Assembly: GCA_947624215.1 (NCBI GenBank)
Contig: CANQJJ010000010.1
Coordinates: forward strand, 1-45,170
Length of the DNA: 45,170 bases
Reading direction: 5' to 3'
Origin: an uncultured Clostridia bacterium
Lineage (GTDB): Bacteria; Bacillota; Clostridia; Christensenellales; Borkfalkiaceae
Of this stretch, positions 30,501 to 37,648 are shown piece after piece. Each line of letters begins with the position of its first letter. The first letter of the stretch is position 1. The position numbers and the translations under genes were made by a program. The notes beneath the pieces were generated by a model. That model did no database searches, was not told where the DNA came from, and was given only the letters and a program-made list of their open reading frames with translations.

Positions 30501-33149
30501 CAGACAGTCATCGACATCGCCGCGGCCGTGCGGCGCATCAATTCGAACACCAACCTCGCGAAGAACTTCACCGACCGCGGGGGACGCATCAACTTCAAGA
30601 AGCGGTCGGATTTCCTCGCCGACCTCGATTCCCTGCACGCGCTCGCGGCGGAGGCCTTCCTCGACTACAACGCCGACGCCTTCAACGGCATGTGCATCCG
30701 CGCGGCAAACGGGTATACCAAGCCCGTGCTCGAGGGGTACTTGAAGGCCAAAGACAGCTACTTTGCCGCCGAGGAGAGCTTCCTCGAAGTCATCCGCGCA
30801 GACAGGAGCAAACTGCGCGAGGACGACATGCCCGACTACTTCTCCGCCAAGGCCTCCGCGCTCATCGACAACGTAGACATGCTGCCCAACTGGTGCATGT
30901 ACCGCGCCACCGCGCAGAAGCTGGCGGGATACGGCCTCACCTTCATCACCGATTCCCTCGAGAGCGGCCGCCTCAAAGTGGAGAACGTGCTCGCGGGCTT
31001 CGAGAAGAACGTCTATAAGAACTTCCTCGAGATCAACATCCCCGCCGATCCCGCGCTCTCGCGCATGACCGTGGGCACCCTCGAGGAGACGGTGGAAAAG
31101 TTCCGCCTCGCATGGGAGGAATACGGCAAACTCACGCGGGCCGTCATCCGCAGCGAACTCATCTCCCGCCTGCCCAAGGAGGACGACGAGGGGAGCCTCT
31201 CGCTCGAGCTTGCGGCGTTCAAGCGGCTGTCCAAATCCAATCTGCGAGGCGCGGGCGTGCGCGGCCTGCTCGCGGAGATCCCGACGCTCTCCTCCGTCAT
31301 CTGTCCCTGCCTGCTCATGAGCCCCATCACGGTGGCACAGTATTTGAAGCCCGAGGCCAACAGCTACGACCTCGTCATCTTCGATGAGGCCTCTCAAATG
31401 TCCACGGCGGAGGCGATCGGCTGTATCGCGCGGGCCAAGGCGGCCGTGGTCGTCGGCGACCCCAAGCAGCTGCCCCCGACGGCCTTCTTCCACTCCACCT
31501 ATGTGGACGAGGAGAATCTCGAAAACGAGGACCTCGAGAGCATCCTCGACGACTGCCTCGCCCTCGGCATGCCCGAGCGGCACCTCAAATGGCACTACCG
31601 CAGCAAGCACGAGAGCCTCATCGCCTTCTCCAACAGCATGTATTATGACAACCGCCTCTGCACCTTCCCTTCCCCCGACGCGCTCGAGAGCAAGGTGAAA
31701 CTTGTGCTCGTGGACGGTTGCTACGACAGGGGCTTCACCAAGAAGAACAAGAACGAGGCGGAGGCGCTCGTCAAGGAGGTCATCCGCAGGCTCTCCGACC
31801 CCGTCCTCTCCCGCTCGAGCATGGGCATCGTCACGTTCTCGAGCGTCCAGCGCGACGACATCGACCGCATGCTGACGCGGGAGATCGTGGCGCACCACCT
31901 CGACGCGGCGGCCTATGACAGAGAGGAGCCGCTCTTCGTCAAGAACCTCGAAAACGTGCAGGGCGACGAGCGCGACGTCATCCTCTTCTCCGTCTGCTAC
32001 GGACCCGACCGGTTCGGCAAAGTCTCTCTGAACTTCGGTCCGCTCAACCAGGCGGGCGGGTGGCGCCGTCTCAACGTCGCCGTCTCGCGTGCGAGGGAGG
32101 AGATGCTCGTCTTCTCCACCATGACCGCGCCCATGATCGACCTCGCCAAGACGTCCTCCAAGGGCGTGGCGGGGCTCAAAGCCTTCCTCGAATTCGCCGA
32201 GAAGGGCCGCACGACGCTGGCCGTCAAATCGAGCACGGTGCGCCCGGGCTCGGGCATCGGCAAGCACATCGCGGAGGAGCTCTCGGGCTACGGCTACGAC
32301 TGCCGCTACGACGTTGGCGCCTCGGATTTCAAGCTCGACGTGGCCGTCGTCGACCCCTCCAACCGCCACCGCTTCATCCTCGGCATCATCTGCGACGGCG
32401 ACAACACCTTCTCCGTCAAGGACAGGAACGTCTTGCAGGTGCAGACGCTCAAGCGCGGCAATTGGAACGTCATGCGCATCAATTGCGTCAATTATTACAA
32501 CAATCCCAAGCGCGAGCTCAAGCGCATCAAGGACGTCTTGGACCGCCTGACGGGCAAGGACAAGAGCTCGGACGCGCGGCTTGCACGCTTCAAGAAACCC
32601 TACCGTGCCGTGAAGAGTGCGGAGTCTGTCATGGAGACTGCCGTCTTTGTGACGAGCGGGGAGAACGACGTGGAGATCATGGCGCGGCTCAAAGAGATCG
32701 TGGCCGCGGAGGAACCCATCTCCCGTGCCTTCCTGAGAAAGCGGTGTTTGGCCACATTCGGCATTGCGAAGAGCGGCACGCGCGTGGACGCCCGGCTCGA
32801 CGCCCTCATCGACGCCTGTCTCTTCCAGCGTGACCGCGTCATGGGCGTGGACTATTTCTACAAGAACCCGCGGGCCATCCAGCTCGGCAAGTTCCGCGTG
32901 GAAGGGGAGAACCCCGTGCGCCGCACCGAGGAGGATCTCACGGTGTATGAGATGGTCTCGCTCATCAAGGGAGCCTTGGAGGAGCGCGTCGCCCTGTATA
33001 TGGACGAGATCGCGGTCGTCGTGACGGGGGTTTTGAAGGAACTGCATCCGACCGAGCACTTTAACGCCTTCCTCGCCGACTGCATCTCCTACGGGGAAGA
33101 GAAGGGCATCTTTGTGAAGTCGGTCTCCGACCGTGTAAGTTTGGCGTAA
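27540..33149 (+). CDS. Giant DUF4011 / superfamily 1 helicase (COG1112) with MTES_1575-type nuclease fold and DUF3320
   Basis: 1869 residues, one of the DUF4011-DUF3320 proteins often found in defence loci. In order: a beta-rich N-terminus; about 215-260, a transglutaminase-like stretch (ATPLQLAVFTAACLEAVHLH then GVGVWL) where the Cys of GTCLD and the His before VGVWL are missing; about 375-385, the DUF4011 block RRLLDLTTKNTLLSF; Walker A GPPGTGKSQTITNII (about 664); Walker B DLVIFDEAS (about 1278) and VVGDPKQLPPT; WHYRSKHE (about 1351); QGDERDVILFSVCYGP; NVAVSRAREEM (about 1512); a Vsr-like nuclease fold (about 1580-1660) with LDVAVVDP, where the usual Glu before C-D-G is Ile (GIICDGD); and DUF3320 (about 1705-1770, EEPISRAFLRKRC). 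The helicase looks intact, the two other enzyme sites look degenerate. No partner genes adjoin it. Confidence 0.88.
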   Translation: MAIKKRKLNSEKLTLDLHFPLNVGYVDYFLQTAVSIQVKSSFEEAVPLTVAVEGGDGLIVPYEENIEVPFESAVVLEPKNIFSPVFLAECNETKTVTVRVVAKSDGKELAAATAEVTVLPFDYWEGLTGNAERIAAYVRPRIADCSVILQEAGKRLKKWREDAEFYGYTGADKNAVRQIIAAIYASVRAVGIEHDGEDDLYLPALAARETSILRDRRATPLQLAVFTAACLEAVHLHPVIAVGRSAIGVGVWLYDSCFLDAVTDDSDIVSKYVSEGINNLSFFDVEDLFLEHNVAYTPSEKHFKEKLDRGYFECFVDVRRCRMGGTAVCPMRGRGLKGYEIYRDEEMSPESAPAPLPVFKDLKLDGKQPKNKQWERRLLDLTTKNTLLSFTGKNALHLAEADCDELYRTLAAQETMKLKADGREEAPFGAGTTTQKHDLAALERQKGILRALTDNRSAQETAVKLLRKNREAVEETGARILYLALGFLRYVCKEDGLPKHAPIVLAPVGLARAKGGEDFSVSASEEGYFVNATLLEFLKQEFNIDIRGLGGDVSSLKISEIIAMVRAETASMKGWDVTADVYLSAFSFQNFLLWNDVRTKIDEFKKNQTVAALFEGRSQKQEFPAPPEEDTADPEQVLLPLPADSSQFSAIALSDMGASFVLHGPPGTGKSQTITNIIANALVQGKRVLFVAEKKAALDVVKKRLDAVGIGDFCLELHSGKTDKAGVLKRLEDTLALAGTAENVSFGERTRELVALREELKAPMHALHMKRRLGISVYEAILEYLKNKNAPDILDIESSFYDTLTEKKLSECKTMILQAASAAKECGGVFNSPFENVNLTEYSQEIRDRVYCASEVMIAEIRHLKSFLGLFLEFYRQRVSTLTRRKLVVIAEIAKGLSSGRYEKYFAGAKEEEFYIFFNANKRLDAGLAYYYKHFKTLVDLDDCEVVGRYLELGGDWKLYRPAKVLIKKLMHVASHEISEEDVPKYLQTVIDIAAAVRRINSNTNLAKNFTDRGGRINFKKRSDFLADLDSLHALAAEAFLDYNADAFNGMCIRAANGYTKPVLEGYLKAKDSYFAAEESFLEVIRADRSKLREDDMPDYFSAKASALIDNVDMLPNWCMYRATAQKLAGYGLTFITDSLESGRLKVENVLAGFEKNVYKNFLEINIPADPALSRMTVGTLEETVEKFRLAWEEYGKLTRAVIRSELISRLPKEDDEGSLSLELAAFKRLSKSNLRGAGVRGLLAEIPTLSSVICPCLLMSPITVAQYLKPEANSYDLVIFDEASQMSTAEAIGCIARAKAAVVVGDPKQLPPTAFFHSTYVDEENLENEDLESILDDCLALGMPERHLKWHYRSKHESLIAFSNSMYYDNRLCTFPSPDALESKVKLVLVDGCYDRGFTKKNKNEAEALVKEVIRRLSDPVLSRSSMGIVTFSSVQRDDIDRMLTREIVAHHLDAAAYDREEPLFVKNLENVQGDERDVILFSVCYGPDRFGKVSLNFGPLNQAGGWRRLNVAVSRAREEMLVFSTMTAPMIDLAKTSSKGVAGLKAFLEFAEKGRTTLAVKSSTVRPGSGIGKHIAEELSGYGYDCRYDVGASDFKLDVAVVDPSNRHRFILGIICDGDNTFSVKDRNVLQVQTLKRGNWNVMRINCVNYYNNPKRELKRIKDVLDRLTGKDKSSDARLARFKKPYRAVKSAESVMETAVFVTSGENDVEIMARLKEIVAAEEPISRAFLRKRCLATFGIAKSGTRVDARLDALIDACLFQRDRVMGVDYFYKNPRAIQLGKFRVEGENPVRRTEEDLTVYEMVSLIKGALEERVALYMDEIAVVVTGVLKELHPTEHFNAFLADCISYGEEKGIFVKSVSDRVSLA

Positions 33150-33151
33150 AA

Positions 33152-33182
33152 ATTATTTCGCGGGATTTGTTTTCTCTTCGCG
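33152..33182 (+). repeat. 31-bp repeat directly after the helicase stop
   Basis: Identical to 35198-35228, and its core is inverted at 35264-35280. It begins 2 bp after the helicase stop codon. Confidence 0.8.
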
Positions 33183-33720
33183 CGTCATACCGAGAAGGGC
33201 AACGCCCTTCGAGCGTATCCCCTTGGCACTTTTGAGGCTCAATCGAAGCGTGCCCCCTCCATGGGAGGGGGTAGGGGGTGGGGTGGCGACGGGGCCTGAG
33301 AGAACGTCCCCTTGGCGCCCCTGTAAGGGGAGCTGGCCCGCGGCCCTTGGCGGGCCTGAGGGGTTGGGATGCCCCCCCTACTTGTTGCTGACGCGACATC
33401 CTCCCCCCTCAGGTATAAGGGGGGAGGCAGACGGACTTCATTTGAGGGTACCATGTCTGCGACAAAGCCCAACCGAAGCGTCATTCCGAACGGAGTGAGG
33501 AATCTCTGGCATGCGTTTACATTGTGTATAAGCGGAAACTCCGAGATTCCTCGGCTGTGCCTCGGAATGACGTGTTGACCAAGCCCGTGTGAGCGAACCC
33601 TTGCCTTCCCTTTTGGGGAAGGTGCCCCGTAAGGGGCGGATGAGGAGGGAAACCCTTTCGGCGCACAAGGGCAGTGCGCCACTTTCCCTTACAGGGACAG
33701 CAAGGGGGAGCGTCGGTGTC
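33183..33720 (+). repeat. Intergenic mosaic before ktrB
   Basis: No gene. G (33252-33291), H (about 33310-33366), F (about 33395-33426), module I variant (33448-33460, CATGTCTG), K with both arms (about 33480-33570, stem GAGGAATCTC/GAGATTCCTC), full B (33600-33707). Confidence 0.78.
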
Positions 33721-33772
33721 TCATCTCCTCCGAGGACAGCAAGGGACTGTGCCCTTCCCACCCGAAAATCAG

Positions 33773-33801
33773 TTGACAAAGCACGCAAAGCGTGATACTA
33801 T
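33773..33801 (+). promoter_or_regulatory. Promoter of ktrB (leaderless?)
   Basis: TTGACA at 33773-33778 and TGATACTAT (hexamer 33796-33801), spaced 17 bp. The expected transcription start is about 33808, one base before the ATG. Confidence 0.8.
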
Positions 33802-33808
33802 TTTCCCC

Positions 33809-35167
33809 ATGAAACTCTTCAAACGTAAACCGAGAATGAATGTCTGGAGCTACCTCGCGCTCGGCTATTTCGCCGTGATGTTCGTAGGCAGCATTCTTCT
33901 CGTGCTTCCGTTTGCCTCCAAAGAGGGCGGCACGAGCTACATCGACGCCCTGTTCACCGCCGTCTCCGCCGGCTGCGTGACCGGCCTCGTCCCGCTTGAG
34001 ACAAACGTGCATTGGAGTCTCTTCGGGCAGATCGTCATCCTCATCCTCATCCAGACGGGCGGGCTGGGCTTCATGACCTTCGTCACCGTCCTCCTGCTCA
34101 TGGTCAAGCGCGGCATCGGGCAATACCAGCGCCGTGCCGTATTGCAATCTGTAGGCGGCGGGCACCTCGCGGGGGTGAAGATCCTCGTGCGGCGCATCCT
34201 CATCGGGACAGCCTGCTTCGAGATCGGCGGCGCGGCCATTCTCTGCATCCGCTTTATCCCCGCGTTCGGCGTGGCACAGGGCATTTGGTGCGCGCTCTTC
34301 CATGCCGTCTCCGCCTTCTGCAACGCGGGTTTCGACATCCTCGGCGGCACTTCCGTGGGCACGGGGTCCCTCTCCTCCTATGCGACCGATCCGCTCGTCT
34401 CGCTCACCCTGTGTGCCCTCATCGTCGTCGGCGGGCTTGGCTTCTGCGTGTGGGGAGACGTGCTCGACTGCAAACTCAATGCCAAAAAGTTTCAGTTCTA
34501 TACCAAGGTCATCCTGATCGTAAGCGCCATTCTCATCTTCGGCGGGACGATGCTCTTTTTGCTCTTCGAATGGAACAATCCGTGCTATGCGGGCTACAAT
34601 TTCTGGGAAAAACTGCTCGTCTCGCTCTTCAACTCGGTGACGGCGCGCACGGCGGGATTCTATACCACCGATCCCTCCACTCTTTCGGACAGCGGGTATC
34701 TTCTGATGGTCGTGCTCATGTTCATCGGCGGGTGCTCGGGCTCGACGGCGGGCGGCATCAAGGTGGGGACGTTCACCGTCATCATCATGGGGATGTTCGC
34801 GGCTTTCCGCAGCAAGAAGGACATCGCGCTCGGCAAACGGCGCATCGAGGGAAAACTGCTCGTGCAGGCGCTCGCCATCTTTGCGACGTACCTCTTTTTG
34901 ATCCTCACGTCCACTGCCGTCATCTGTGCCGTGGAGCCGGACGGGGTGAATACCTTTGCGCGCACGCTGTTTGAAACAGTCTCCGCGCTGGGCACAGTGG
35001 GGCTCTCGCAGGGCCTGACGCCCACGCTCTCGGTCGTATCCAAGCTCATCATCATTCTGCTCATGTACCTCGGGCGGGTCGGCGTTCTGACGCTTGCCTT
35101 TGCGCTTGCGAGAAAGCGCGACACCTCCGAGATCCGCCACCCCGTGGATACGTTCTTCATCGGGTGA
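33809..35167 (+). CDS. ktrB: Potassium channel subunit KtrB (Trk/Ktr/HKT family)
   Basis: 452 residues, close to other KtrB proteins. Four pore repeats are seen with filter segments SAGCVTGL, SAFCNAGFD, TARTAGFYT and GTVGLSQG, and an intramembrane GGCSGSTAGGIKVGTF region. It imports K+ (with Na+) in complex with a KtrA ring. The ATG at 33809 gives MKLFKRKPRMNVW; there is no Shine-Dalgarno, and the promoter predicts a leaderless mRNA. ATG 33836 is a less likely alternative start. ktrA follows after 588 bp of repeats. Confidence 0.95.
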   Translation: MKLFKRKPRMNVWSYLALGYFAVMFVGSILLVLPFASKEGGTSYIDALFTAVSAGCVTGLVPLETNVHWSLFGQIVILILIQTGGLGFMTFVTVLLLMVKRGIGQYQRRAVLQSVGGGHLAGVKILVRRILIGTACFEIGGAAILCIRFIPAFGVAQGIWCALFHAVSAFCNAGFDILGGTSVGTGSLSSYATDPLVSLTLCALIVVGGLGFCVWGDVLDCKLNAKKFQFYTKVILIVSAILIFGGTMLFLLFEWNNPCYAGYNFWEKLLVSLFNSVTARTAGFYTTDPSTLSDSGYLLMVVLMFIGGCSGSTAGGIKVGTFTVIIMGMFAAFRSKKDIALGKRRIEGKLLVQALAIFATYLFLILTSTAVICAVEPDGVNTFARTLFETVSALGTVGLSQGLTPTLSVVSKLIIILLMYLGRVGVLTLAFALARKRDTSEIRHPVDTFFIG

Positions 35168-35700
35168 TTTCGCAGATTTCGCGGGATTGGTTTAGATTAT
35201 TATTTCGCGGGATTTGTTTTCTCTTCGCGTGTATCTCCTTGGCAGAACGCTCTTGTATGCAGCGAAAACAAATCCCGCGAGGGAAATAAACGTCAGCGCC
35301 TTAACATCCATGATCCTCTCGTTCGTTCCATCGGACAACAAGCGCTCAGCGCAAATTGGGTGAAAAAACAAAAAGTGCGATTTTTGTTTTTTCAGTGATT
35401 TGGAACGGTCGGGTCGCGACATGGTACCCCCTTGGCGCCTCTGAGGCTCAATCGAAGCATCATTGTGCCCGACCAAGCCCATCCCGCGCGTGCCCCCTCC
35501 ATGGGAGGGGGGTAGGGGGGTGGGGTGGCGACGGGGCCCGTGTGAGCGAACCCTTGGCGCCCCTGTAAGGGGGGCTCCGCCGATGCCCTTTCGGCGGTGA
35601 GGGGTTTTCTTGCCTTCCCTTCCGGGGAAGGTGCCCCGTGAGGGGCAGATGAGGAGGGGAGCGCATCCGTGGCTACCATGTCCGAGGATGGGGCTTCGGG
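35168..35700 (+). repeat. Intergenic mosaic between ktrB and ktrA
   Basis: No gene. An inverted repeat (35200-35221 with 35264-35289, 17 bp perfect), an AT hairpin (35361-35394), a reversed module I variant (35416-35428), G (35492-35533), H (about 35553-35608), half B (about 35609-35660) and module I (35673-35684). Confidence 0.75.
35361..35394. terminator. A/T hairpin, possible ktrB terminator
   Basis: A 14-bp perfect stem (TGAAAAAACAAAAA / complement) with loop GTGCGA. The T-rich right arm could terminate transcription; no separate T-run follows. Confidence 0.5.
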
Positions 35701-35755
35701 ACGCCGTGCAGGCGCCGTGGAAACACAGCAAAAGTAACCTTAAAAAGGAGTTTAT

Positions 35756-36409
35756 ATGAAATCGTTTCTTCTCATCGGCATGGGAAAATTCGGGCGTACG
35801 CTCGGGGAAAAAATGCTCAAAATGGGGGATGAGGTGACCATTGTCGACAAGACGGAAGACGTCATCAACTCTCTCGCCTCGAAGTATACCAACGCGCTCA
35901 TCGCCAATTGCATGAATATCGACAACCTCAAGGTGATGGACATCCCCTCCTACGACGCCTGTATCGTCACGGTGGGGGAGGACTTTCAGGCCTCGCTCGA
36001 GATCACGTCCAATCTCAAAGACCTCGACGCGAAGCGCATCATTTCGCGTGCGGCCACCGAGATCCAGAGCAAATTCCTGATGCGCGTGGGAGCCGACGAG
36101 GTCATCTACCCCGACCGCGATATCGCCGAAAAGCTCGCCATCCGCCTCAATTCCACCAACGTCATCAACTACATCGACCTCGACTCGGAGTATTCCATCT
36201 TCGAGATCGCCTGCCCCGCCAAGTGGGTGAAAAAGCGCCTCATCGACATCAACCCCCGCAAAAAGCTCGGCATGAACATCCTCACCGTCAAGAAGGGCAC
36301 GGTCGTGAGCTACGAGCTCGACGGCGAATACGTCTTCGAGGAGGGCGATCAATTGGTCGTGTTCGGCAACACCGAGCGCATCCTCGAATTTACCAACAAG
36401 ACCAAGTGA
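35756..36409 (+). CDS. ktrA: Potassium uptake regulator KtrA (RCK protein)
   Basis: 217 residues. The N-domain binds nucleotide (FLLIGMGKFGRTL, GxGxxG, with Asp of VDKTED), the C-domain (about 140-215) is RCK_C. KtrA rings gate KtrB in response to ATP/ADP; RCK_C of related proteins binds c-di-AMP, which would link it to the HD protein at 9784 (inference). AAAAAGGAG at about 35742-35750 sets the start. No promoter is obvious in the 55 bp upstream of it. Confidence 0.96.
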   Translation: MKSFLLIGMGKFGRTLGEKMLKMGDEVTIVDKTEDVINSLASKYTNALIANCMNIDNLKVMDIPSYDACIVTVGEDFQASLEITSNLKDLDAKRIISRAATEIQSKFLMRVGADEVIYPDRDIAEKLAIRLNSTNVINYIDLDSEYSIFEIACPAKWVKKRLIDINPRKKLGMNILTVKKGTVVSYELDGEYVFEEGDQLVVFGNTERILEFTNKTK

Positions 36410-36425
36410 TCCGCGCAATATGAAA

Positions 36426-36460
36426 ACGGCGGCTGCAACGCGCAGCCGCCGTAACTTTTT
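36426..36460 (+). terminator. Bidirectional terminator between ktrA and fba
   Basis: An 11-bp stem ACGGCGGCTGC/GCAGCCGCCGT, loop AACGC, A-run left, T-run right; serves both convergent genes. Confidence 0.85.
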
Positions 36461-36488
36461 CCTTCTTTTGAGAAACCCTTTCCCCTGC

Positions 36489-37424
36489 TTAGGCCTTGTT
36501 GGCGGAGCCGAGAACGTCGACGATCTTGTGCTTGACCATCTCCTTCATGTTCGCGCGGGCGTCGCCGAGATACTGCCTCGGGTCGAAGTGCGAGGGGTTC
36601 TCCGCGAGGTGCTTGCGGATGGCCGCCGTGAACGCGACGCGCAGGTCGGAGTCGATATTGATCTTACATACGGCAAGCCTTGCCGCCTTTTTCAGCTCGC
36701 TCTCGGGGATGCCGATGGCGTTGGGCATGGAGCCGCCGAACTCATTGATGACGGCCACCTGCTCCTGCGGCACGCTGGATGCGCCGTGCAGAACAATGGG
36801 GAAGCCGGGGAGCCTGCGCCCGATCTCTTCGAGGATGTCGATGCGGAGCTTGGGGTCCTGCCCGGGCTTGAATTTGTAGGCGCCGTGAGAGGTGCCGATG
36901 GCGATGGCGAGCGAATCGCAACCCGTGCGCGTCGTGAATTCCTCCACTTCGTCGGGCGAGGTGAACATGGCGTCGTGCGCCTCCACCTTCACGTCATCCT
37001 CGATGCCCGCGAGCTTTCCGAGCTCGGCTTCGACGACCACACCGTGGGCATGGGCATACTCTACGACCTTGCGGGTGAGCGCGATGTTCTCCTCCCACGG
37101 CTTGGACGAGGCGTCGATCATGACGGACGTGAAGCCGACGTCGATGCAATCCTTGCAGATCTCGAAATCTGCGCCGTGGTCGAGGTGCATGGCGATGGGG
37201 ATGTCCGTCGTCTCGGCCGCAGCCTGCACGAGGTGGCGCAGGTATACGGGGTTGGCGTATTTTCTCGCACCTGCGGAGACTTGCAGGATGACGGGCGAAT
37301 GGCACTCGCTTGCCGCCTCCACGATGGCCTGGATCATCTCCATATTGTTGACGTTGAACGCACCGACGGCATAGCCGCCCTTGTACGCCTTCTCAAACAT
37401 TTCCTTGGTTGTTACAAGTGGCAT
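36489..37424 (-). CDS. fba: Class II fructose-bisphosphate aldolase
   Basis: 311 residues. Zinc-dependent aldolase of glycolysis and gluconeogenesis. Seen: GAFNVNNMEMIQAIVEAA, MHLDHGADFE (catalytic Asp and Zn-His), VEAELG, SHGAYKF, HGASSVP (Zn-His and phosphate loop), NIDSDLR. ATG at 37424 is chosen because GGAGGG (37433-37438 on -) lies 8 bases upstream; ORF extension further upstream is not needed. Own promoter. Confidence 0.96.
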   Translation of the reverse strand: MPLVTTKEMFEKAYKGGYAVGAFNVNNMEMIQAIVEAASECHSPVILQVSAGARKYANPVYLRHLVQAAAETTDIPIAMHLDHGADFEICKDCIDVGFTSVMIDASSKPWEENIALTRKVVEYAHAHGVVVEAELGKLAGIEDDVKVEAHDAMFTSPDEVEEFTTRTGCDSLAIAIGTSHGAYKFKPGQDPKLRIDILEEIGRRLPGFPIVLHGASSVPQEQVAVINEFGGSMPNAIGIPESELKKAARLAVCKINIDSDLRVAFTAAIRKHLAENPSHFDPRQYLGDARANMKEMVKHKIVDVLGSANKA

Positions 37425-37453
37425 AATTTGGTCCCTCCGTTTGACTTTCTTCA

Positions 37454-37482
37454 ATTATAATCCAAATGCGCGGAAATTGCAA
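37454..37482 (-). promoter_or_regulatory. Promoter of fba
   Basis: On the - strand TTGCAA (37477-37482) and TATAAT (37454-37459), spaced 17 bp. Confidence 0.85.
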
Positions 37483-37586
37483 GGGGATTGGGGAAAATCA
37501 CGGAAATTTTTTCCGCCGCACTTCTCCCATAAGTCATGCTTATATTCATGTAAAGAAACGTTTATGTCATATATGGTACCCGCGCG

Positions 37587-37615
37587 TTGACAATCCCAAT
37601 AAAATATGGTATAAT
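37587..37615 (+). promoter_or_regulatory. Promoter of the giant surface lipoprotein
   Basis: TTGACA at 37587-37592 and TGGTATAAT (hexamer 37610-37615), spaced 17 bp; near-consensus, so likely strongly expressed. A GGTACC site sits just upstream (37575). Confidence 0.92.
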
Positions 37616-37648
37616 AAACAACAATATTCACGTTCTAAGGAGGTCTGT

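Noticed and set aside
29475-33059. Open frame of about 1190 codons on the - strand
   Set aside because: Antisense of the helicase; the composition is Arg/Glu/Val/His-rich without domains, typical of a shadow frame.
35695-35755. c-di-AMP (ydaO-type) riboswitch before ktrA
   Set aside because: The characteristic conserved segments are absent; the gap is made of repeat modules.
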